A DNA stretch of 64,000 nucleotides, from assembly GCF_034190915.1 (NCBI RefSeq), contig NW_026947484.1, positions 70,945,482-71,009,481 on the forward strand. The letters are read 5' to 3'. The notes under the pieces are model-generated. The model was not told the DNA's origin and did not search any database. It was given only the letters and a program-made list of their open reading frames with translations. The stretch comes from Cavia porcellus. Its lineage: Eukaryota > Chordata > Mammalia > Rodentia > Caviidae. Of this stretch, positions 56,791 to 64,000 are shown one piece after another (positions within the stretch are counted from its first letter, which is position 1; each line of letters begins with the position of its first letter). A program made the position numbers and the translations under genes.

Positions 56791-59700
56791 TGTCCCTAGA
56801 GATTGTCATCATTTCTCCTTGCAATGTCCACTTCTGGTGCTTTAGACAACGCTAGCAAGCCATGAACATAATAGGTGTCCAGACTCTAATATTAAATTCA
56901 TAGGGTTTATCCAGCATTCGAAACTGCAAACTCCTAGCTTTTATAACTGAAAATGCTAACTTCAAGGAACCAGTGTCCTTTTTAAAGTTACACATGAAGT
57001 GTTCTTTATTTTCCTAAAACACCCAAGTAATAGAGAAATTTTACTTATATAAAGACAGTTTCAATTCTGAAGAAGATTGAGTTCAAAGGCTTTGAGTGAG
57101 ATTTCAACAATAATTTTCTTTTCCTTTCAGTTGAGTAAGTATTCAAGAAGTGTCTGTAAACCATCTGGAGAGCACAAAATGCTAAGAGTTTATTGGTATT
57201 GCAGTAAAAATAGTGAGTCAACGCTTGAATGCTAGAATAATGATTTACTTTTTAAAATACACACTCTTCTAAGCTCTTTAGAATCTCCTAAATTCAAAAT
57301 AACTAAGGCAAATGATCAGTTGGATACAACTAAAAGACTACTTTGTAGACGTGTAGTGACACTTTGTCTGAATGAAATTTTAAAATTCTTTTTTAAAAAC
57401 ACAATTGGTATTATTACCTTCATAAAATGTGAGATGACATCCTAGAAAAAAATCGTATGGATAACTACGGTGTTTCAAGACACACTGTATAAATCAGCAT
57501 TCTAAAAATGTCTCTAAACATTATTTAACATCATTATATATATTATTTTCCTCTGTGTGAGTTAATTATATTATTTACCAATTCTTTCTTAATGCTGAAT
57601 TCCCAATTTGTTGTTTATGTATTTACTCATTTACCTTTATATGATAGGTTTTTAAAATTTATTCTGTCCTTTTCACTTTATACAGCCTGAAGATATGTAA
57701 TTTTAGACAATAACTTGAAAATTATGTGTGTTTTAAGTCAGGCGGTTCACTATTTAGAATGACAGTACTTTGGAAATTTAGACACCTCAAAATTCAGTGT
57801 GTTGAGGACAAGTTCATTTTCCTTTATCTCACTGTCAGTGTAAGTGAAGCTCCATCGTGGATCACTAATTTGGAAGCAAGTCACTGTAATGAGTGTGTCA
57901 GTTTAAGAATGCAGTACAATAGAATCATAATCTGAATTAAGATCTACACAGAGATCCAAATGTATCACTTCCCTGTACATGTGACTTTTGAAAAGTGATT
58001 TTTAACTTTCTCTTTTAATCATTGAAATGGAAACAGCAATACATGCATCTTATTTTTCAAAGATAGTTTAAGGAACAAATGATTGTAAAAATGCCTGACA
58101 TAGAAAATTTCAACCAGGATATCTAGAAGAGTATTGTATAAAACCTTTGTATCTGTCTTAGTCACACATAGTAATATTTGTTAGTAAAAATCATTTTTGT
58201 TCTAGAAATACTTTTGATGTATATATGAATCTGGTAGTTTCAGACAAAACTGTTATCTTCTTAATTATTAAATGTTCAGTATTTGATAATCAGATAAACA
58301 TTGTAACCTATGTTGATAAGCCAAAGCTTATCAATTGAGTCTCCAAATTAAATACACAGTACTTACTACATATTATTAGGTAGAAATTAAATGGAAATAG
58401 CTAGAATTACTCATTTTTTGCTTTACTCTTAAGCATGAAAGATAGCTGAGACTGAGATTTATCAGATTTTAAACAAAATAATAAATCAACATACCAGAAA
58501 GTGGAAAGTGTGAATTTCTATGTCCCTACAGTTACTTACAATTCGTATGTCTTCAGATCGGTAATCTTTTTTCTATGTTATCCAGTTATTCCTCTCAAAA
58601 ATGGAGAAAAATATAATTTATATTTGAAAGGGACCTGTAATGGCTTAAAAACTGCTCAGGAATGAAAATTATTTATAGTAGTATGAAGCATCTAAAGCTA
58701 TGTCAAAATGAAGCTTGAAACATGTCTATTTCCTTATTCTTGTACTAAAAAAAGACAGCACCCATGAAAAGACATTCTTGTGTTAAATGGCCATAAGATC
58801 TATTTCCATACTGCTTATAGTAGATTATCCGTAAGGAAATATGGTATTATTAACTTGAATATAATTAAAATAAGCAAAAAGTGCATTTTAAAATGTAAAC
58901 TAGTTTATTTAATTGTACAGTCTGCGCTCGGCACATGTGAAATTTGAAACATGTCTCATAGATAAGTTAATAAAGGAAGACAAGATCTGTACTGGTGACA
59001 TCAAATTTTGATGAAGTGTATCATTAAATTTCCCATAGTAGAAATTAAACTATTTTGAAAACAATGGATGAGATCACTGTTCTTACTGGACATAAATTAC
59101 TTTGTTTATAATAAAATGCATTTGAAGCAAGATAAAAGTCAAGTGGTTCGTAGTACATGTTCTTACATCTCTGGGGCAGCTGTTTCTGGAGAGTAAGAAG
59201 GTGATTCTCCTACATTCACATTACAAGAAAACAAGTTGTGAGGAAAAGCAACAGATTTTGCTGTTCCTAACTGCATAAATAGTTTAATCTCTAAAATTTC
59301 GATGTTCAAAAACTAGAAAATCTTTTGAAGCCTTTCAGCTCCTTGTTTTATGGGTCTTGGTCTCATTACCTCTCAAACAAGGAAACGCGTTTTACGATCA
59401 TTGAAGAAAGGAAATGCGCTAATAAATCTAAAAGACCTACCACATACTGGATTTTCAAAGAAGGCTAAAGGTTGTTAGGCATTCCTTCGTATCGTCAAGA
59501 AATTGTTTCTAGGACTCACACGTCTCCCACAGATACCCAAATCTATGAGTGCTTCTTGTATATAATGGTGTAGTATTTCAATAAAACCTAGACACATCTT
59601 CCTATGTACTTTAGATCTTCAGATAACTTATGCAGTTATGCCCTATACAGTGTAAGTGTTGTATATATAGTTGTTATACTGTGCTTTTGAGGAGATAACC

Positions 59701-59935
59701 ACAAAAAAAGTTTCTGTATATTTTCAGGATAGACAAAACTGTTGCTTCAATCATTTTCAATTCACACTTGGTCAAATTTCCAGATGAATAATCTGTGGAT
59801 GTGGTGTGTTAACTATACTTTTTTTTAAGAATAAAAGTTCTCTTAGACACCTTCTCTGTCCTGATTTTCAGAGATCATTACAATAACCTCTTTGTAGTAA
59901 TTCAGGTCCAATTATATTCACACATCCCTGAGTTT
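56791..59935. other. no gene seen; AT-rich intergenic DNA
   Basis: Over 3 kb without a recognised element or supported frame; short frames up to 69 codons lack domains. Confidence 0.4.
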
Positions 59936-59938
59936 TGT

Positions 59939-60029
<91 letters not shown>

Positions 60030-60098
60030 AGGGAGAGAAAGAAGAGAGAGAGGAGTGTGTGTGTGTGTGTGTGTGTGTGTCTGTCTGTCTGTCTGTCT
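59936..60098. repeat. compound microsatellite (GT)n(GA)n(GT)n(GTCT)n
   Basis: Four consecutive blocks: GT at about 59936-59982, GA at about 59981-60053 with a few interruptions, GT at about 60055-60080 and GTCT at about 60078-60098. The plus strand is nearly C-free up to 60080. The open frames on both strands are repeat artefacts. Confidence 0.96.
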
Positions 60099-61158
60099 TG
60101 TTCCCTCATAAGTCAGGAGGGTGTGGGTGATTTTTTTGACCCTTTTGATTGCAATATGTATTTAAGAATTTTTCCAGAACTAAATTTTGGCCAAATTCCT
60201 AATTAAAATTGTGGCTTTCTGTTTTTTAAATTTCTTACTAAGATCACTAAAAGAGCACCCGATATTAAGAACAAAGCAATTTTTTTCTTCACAGTTGTTG
60301 TCTAAATCCAACTTTTAAATTCAATTTTAAATTCTTAGAAGATATTCTTTATACAGAGATTAATGTAGCAACACAATAAAAATGCCTAAATGAGTTCATG
60401 TAATTTCATAAACACAAAGATTCAGTTCCAACTCTTTGAATGATTCATTTTTGTTTCTAGAAATCTTTATATTCTGAAAAACGACCAAAACTTATGACAC
60501 ATAACATGTTTTGAAGGTAGAAATTGTTTCAGAGACTAACTACCTGTAAGCACATATTTGTTAAGCAGAATTACTAGCATTTTTAAGTATACAAATTTCA
60601 TAATTACATACCAGGAGCAATTTATGGAAAATAATATATAAATTCAGTGAACTAATCTTAATAAATGTTGGTCACATTAAATAAATTTCTTAGCCATCTG
60701 TATCATAATAAAATGTTATAGTAAAAAACAGAGAAGTAAAGTGAAACAAAAAGTCAAAATAATCTGTAGCATAGATTTACAATCACCCAACAATAACTAA
60801 AGAAACTTGCATGCTTAAACATATATTCAGACCAGTCATGTATAGGTTTTCTGTGAAAAATAAGTTTTTCTGTTGTGAACGATCCAATGTGAATATCACT
60901 TATGTCCACTAACAGTCTGTATGTTTTTTAGTTCCTGAGTATCAGAATAAATGACTCATGTGGAGAATCCTAGTTCCATCTTAAGAGGATGACCTGATTG
61001 GGAAACAGAATCAATATACATAATTATATTACAGACGAATTTAAAAGTGAGGTCATAGTGCAGTAGGGTGAACTTATAAGCAATCCAGTGTGACTGTTAT
61101 CCCCAGAAAAGGGAAATGTGGGCACAAAGAATTGCAGAGAGAAGAAGGCCCTGTAAAG
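60099..61158. other. no gene seen
   Basis: AT-rich DNA; nothing recognised. Confidence 0.4.
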
Positions 61159-61170
61159 AGTGGAGTTTAT

Positions 61171-61282
61171 GGGGCTGGAGGTTTAGCTCAGCGGCATAAG
61201 CGCCTGCCTTGCAGGCAGTCATGAGTTCGATCCCCTGTACCGATGAAAAGGAAAAGGACCAAAAAAAAAAAAAAAAAAAAAA
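61171..61282 (+). mobile_element. tRNA-Ala-type SINE with target-site duplication
   Basis: ggggctggaggtttagctcag, gcggcataagcgcctgcctt, gagttcgatcccctgtaccg, gatgaaaaggaaaaggacc and poly(A). Flanked by the 11-bp repeat AGTGGAGTTTA (61159-61169, 61284-61294). Five bases of the anticodon arm are lost compared with the 46.3-kb copy. Confidence 0.94.
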
Positions 61283-61294
61283 CAGTGGAGTTTA

Positions 61295-62220
61295 CTTCCA
61301 GAAGCCAAGAAAACTACCACAGACAGGAAAAACCCTGGGATCAATCCTTCACCCAGTGCCTGGGCACAGCCTTCAATACATACTTCTAGTCTTCAGCACA
61401 GAAAAATAATGAATTTGGGGGGCTTAAGTCATTTTATTTGCTGTCCTTTGTTATAGAAACCCTAGCAAATGGATGCAAACCTTATAAACTCTGAGACTCT
61501 GGAGCATAGGCAATGTAGACCTGTGGGAGCTAGGTTAAGGGAGAAGAGCTGTCAGATAAGATGGGTCCTAGAGGACACGATTGACTTTTCAACAGACAGA
61601 ATACTGTGACTAACACGGGTGTGTGTGGCGTGCGTGTGCAGTGGTGAGTGTGAAGGGGTGAAATTTAAGGAAATTTTAAGGAAGTCTCACTGATTTGACG
61701 AAACAGAAACCAGAATTCAGGAAGGCTGATGGGACTGAAGTTACGGATTCCAGAAGAACAAAGCTATACAGAAAATTAGCAACAGAAACTTGTGCTGACT
61801 ACTTAACCCTCTGCTGAATATTAAGAAGTGGGTGTAAGATAAAAATTCTGGGCTTATAAAAAAAGTGTAACTAAAAATGAGCAGAATAGTTCTAAAGTCT
61901 CACATGGTGATAGCTTTCATTCTAAATGGCCACAATAAGTATTTTGATTTTTAAGAGCACTCATTAAAGCTCTGAGAAAGACTGACTTTGGAAACAGTGC
62001 TAAATTTTCAATAGAATGATGATTACTCTGTGATATCCCTAAACAAATATAAAAGTTTTCCTAGAAACAAAATGATCTAGTAGTATCTCACTGTACATGC
62101 CATTATCCATAATAAAGATAAAAAAGCATGTTGTAAATTAATCAATTAATCCAGAGGAAGGAAATTTAAAAGATAAGAAGGAGCAAATGGAGCTATTAGA
62201 AAACAACTTATAAGATAGTT
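61295..62220. other. no gene seen
   Basis: Mixed AT-rich DNA with a GT-rich patch at about 61616-61650; no supported gene. Confidence 0.4.
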
Positions 62221-62227
62221 GACTTTA

Positions 62228-62342
62228 GGGATTGGGGATTTAGCTCTGCAGCATAAGCACCTGCCCAACGAACTTGAGGTTGTGAATTCAATCTCTAGCA
62301 CCAAAAAACAAAACAAAAACCAAACCGACAACAACAACAACA
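62228..62342 (+). mobile_element. tRNA-type SINE, diverged
   Basis: gggattggggatttagctctg, gcagcataagcacctgccc, gttgtgaattcaatctctagcacc, then an A-rich (AAC)n tail. A possible AAGATAGT duplication flanks it (about 62211-62218 and 62347-62354). Confidence 0.8.
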
Positions 62343-62354
62343 AAACAAGATAGT

Positions 62355-63059
62355 AGCATTATCTCAAACATTTGAGTAAATACATGAAGTGCAAACTGAG
62401 TAGCATTCTATTAAAAAAAATCCAAATATGTTGTCTGTTAGATCAAACTGCAAATATAAAGGTGCAAATGATGACACAGATTATGTTAGTAGTGAGAGTA
62501 TGTTTTTGATCTGCCTCCCCAAGAGAAAGGCTCATCATCTTTCCCAATCATCAGCAGCAACTTTCCGGGTGACCTTTGTCTAAAGCATTTCTACAACATT
62601 GCCCACAGTTTTGTGGAGAAGAAATAATGGACAAGCAAACAGCAGATAGAGAAAAGTAAAAAGAAAATCAGGAATATTCTTGAGGAAGTCAGAGTTTGGG
62701 AAAGTTGCCACATATGCTGGAAAATGTGTACTGCAACATGCATGCTAGATGCATGCTTCGGAAAAACTTAGAAAACACTTAGTTTGCACTTGTAGTTGAA
62801 CTTGGAAGGCCACATATGGAGGAAGGGAAAGTGAAGGCAGATTGGGGCACAGCCTGGCATGCACAGTATTGAGTTTTCTATGTCACACATAATCTGTGAA
62901 GAGTGGGAGAGGATTTTTTCTTTTTATCTCCAGGAAGTTAAAGATGTTACTGTCAGGTGAATGTTAAGATAAGTAATACACGATAACTACACGAAACTCC
63001 AGTGAACTGTTATCACAAGAAAGGCCTAAAAAATCATTAAACGGAAAACTTCAGCCACC
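62355..63059. other. no gene seen
   Basis: No supported feature. Confidence 0.35.
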
Positions 63060-64000
63060 AAGAATCAGTAACAACAAATACCAGGGCTGGGAAGATTCCA
63101 GTGCCCAGAGTTACCAAATTTCAAAACCTAATGTTTGATTTTAAAAAAAGTTATCAAGAACATAAGGAAATTTGGAAACAGGGCATGTTCACAGAACAAA
63201 AATAGATTAGCAAAAGCCTTATATGGAGAGGCTCAGACTCTAGACGTCCTTAAATAATTTAAATCAACTGTCTTAAATTCATTAAAAGAAATAAGGAAAT
63301 AAAGAGAATGAAGTAATGTCAATAAAAATAAGTAGAACAATGAAAGGAAATAAAGAGAAATTCAGCAGCCATAAGAAACTACAATAAAATGAAAGATTCA
63401 GAAGTGGGGTTCATTGGAGGATTTGAGTAAGCAAACTAATCAGGAAACTTGAAAATGGAAAAATTGAAATTACTCTATTTGAGAAATAGAAAAAAATCAC
63501 AAAAAGATGTGACTGAGGCCTAAAGAACTAGTTCAATGGCATCAAATAAATCAGTGTACACTCTACAAGAGTCAGGGAAGAAAGAGAAAAGAGAATACTG
63601 GAAAAATACTGGTTAAGAGCTGAAGTGCAGTCCAATGGCAGAGCAAGAGCCTGGAGTGAGTGAAGCCCTGGGTTCCATCCCCGGCACTGTGGGAACCAGA
63701 GCACAAGACCCAAGCTCAGAGTGGATGAAACACACCAGCCTAAATTTCAAGATGCTGCCAACTCCAGATTTTGAAAATACAAAGGGATCTAAACTGAAAA
63801 ACACTGTAATCAAACTATGAAAAGCCAAACCATAATGCTTCACATACCAGGCATTCACAGTAAAATTAATAATTTCTCTTCAGAAATCATAGAGACTTAG
63901 AAACTAGTGAGATGTAAAATTTCAAGGGCTAGAGAAAAAATGGCATGAAAGGATTTATAATTGGCAAAAGTAACGGAGAAGCATGAGGGCAATCTTACAT
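63060..64000 (+). mobile_element. HAL1/L1 ORF1-type relic, runs off the window
   Basis: A-rich coiled-coil-type sequence (about 63280-63480), then tcaaataaatcagtgtacac and gtcagggaagaaagagaaaagag (about 63541-63595) and tttctcttcagaaatcatagag (about 63872), which follow ORF1 order. Heavily mutated. Interrupted by an ID-like SINE. Confidence 0.55.
63612..63695 (+). mobile_element. ID-like tRNA SINE, diverged
   Basis: gagctgaagtgcagtccaatgg, cagagcaagagcctggagtg, gaagccctgggttccatccccggcactg: an ID-type body with recognisable B-box. Sits inside the HAL1/L1 relic. Confidence 0.65.

Noticed and set aside
59918..60130. 63-codon frames on both strands
   Set aside because: Direct translation of a dinucleotide repeat.

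Overview
The window looks like gene-poor, AT-rich nuclear DNA from a rodent. I found no functional protein-coding gene, no cellular RNA gene and no CRISPR array. The rodent call rests on 7SL-derived B1 monomers, tRNA-Ala-type and ID-like SINEs, MaLR (ORR1/MT-like) LTRs, an IAP-like class II endogenous retrovirus (ERV) and many L1 or half-L1 remnants. The SINE with a TGC anticodon loop and a GATAAAAACGAAAAAGAC tail is not the mouse/rat B2 or standard ID type. This hints at a non-murid rodent, but I cannot name the species.

Layout. 0-10 kb: antisense L1 3' pieces, two antisense MaLR LTRs, one B1 with target-site duplication (TSD), an ID-like SINE. 10-24 kb: mostly unique AT-rich DNA with microsatellites, a B1, a decayed sense L1, a possible constrained block near 10.8-11.3 kb, an LTR-like GC-richer patch near 22 kb and a MaLR LTR ending at 24.23 kb. 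24.5-29.1 kb: an old HAL1/L1 ORF1-type element split by a younger element of about 3.1 kb with a 5'UTR, a broken ORF1, a 3' region with degenerate tandem units and an A-rich end, but no ORF2. 29-36 kb: repeat-poor, with a G-quadruplex motif and two stretches that look like conserved non-coding DNA. 36.4-39.6 kb: old antisense L1. 41.0-44.0 kb: a young internally deleted class II provirus on the minus strand. 46.9-51.2 kb: a sense L1 with an ORF1-to-ORF2 internal deletion, carrying nested insertions. 53.57-53.86 kb: a class II solo LTR. 55-64 kb: MaLR relics, microsatellites, three tRNA-type SINEs (one ID-like) and a HAL1/L1 ORF1 relic at the edge.

The most notable locus is the provirus at 41026-43989. 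Its two LTRs read as identical except for one extra 48-bp tandem unit, and it has a perfect 6-bp TSD (TAATAC). Gag stops inside the N-terminal half of capsid, where a SINE sits exactly at the junction to the last part of integrase. The second notable system is the ORF2-less (half-L1) family. Its 3' tail recurs at three places: as a complete element, as the insertion target of the provirus, and nested with its own TSD inside the 47-51 kb L1. All calls come from reading the sequence; no alignment or database search was run.
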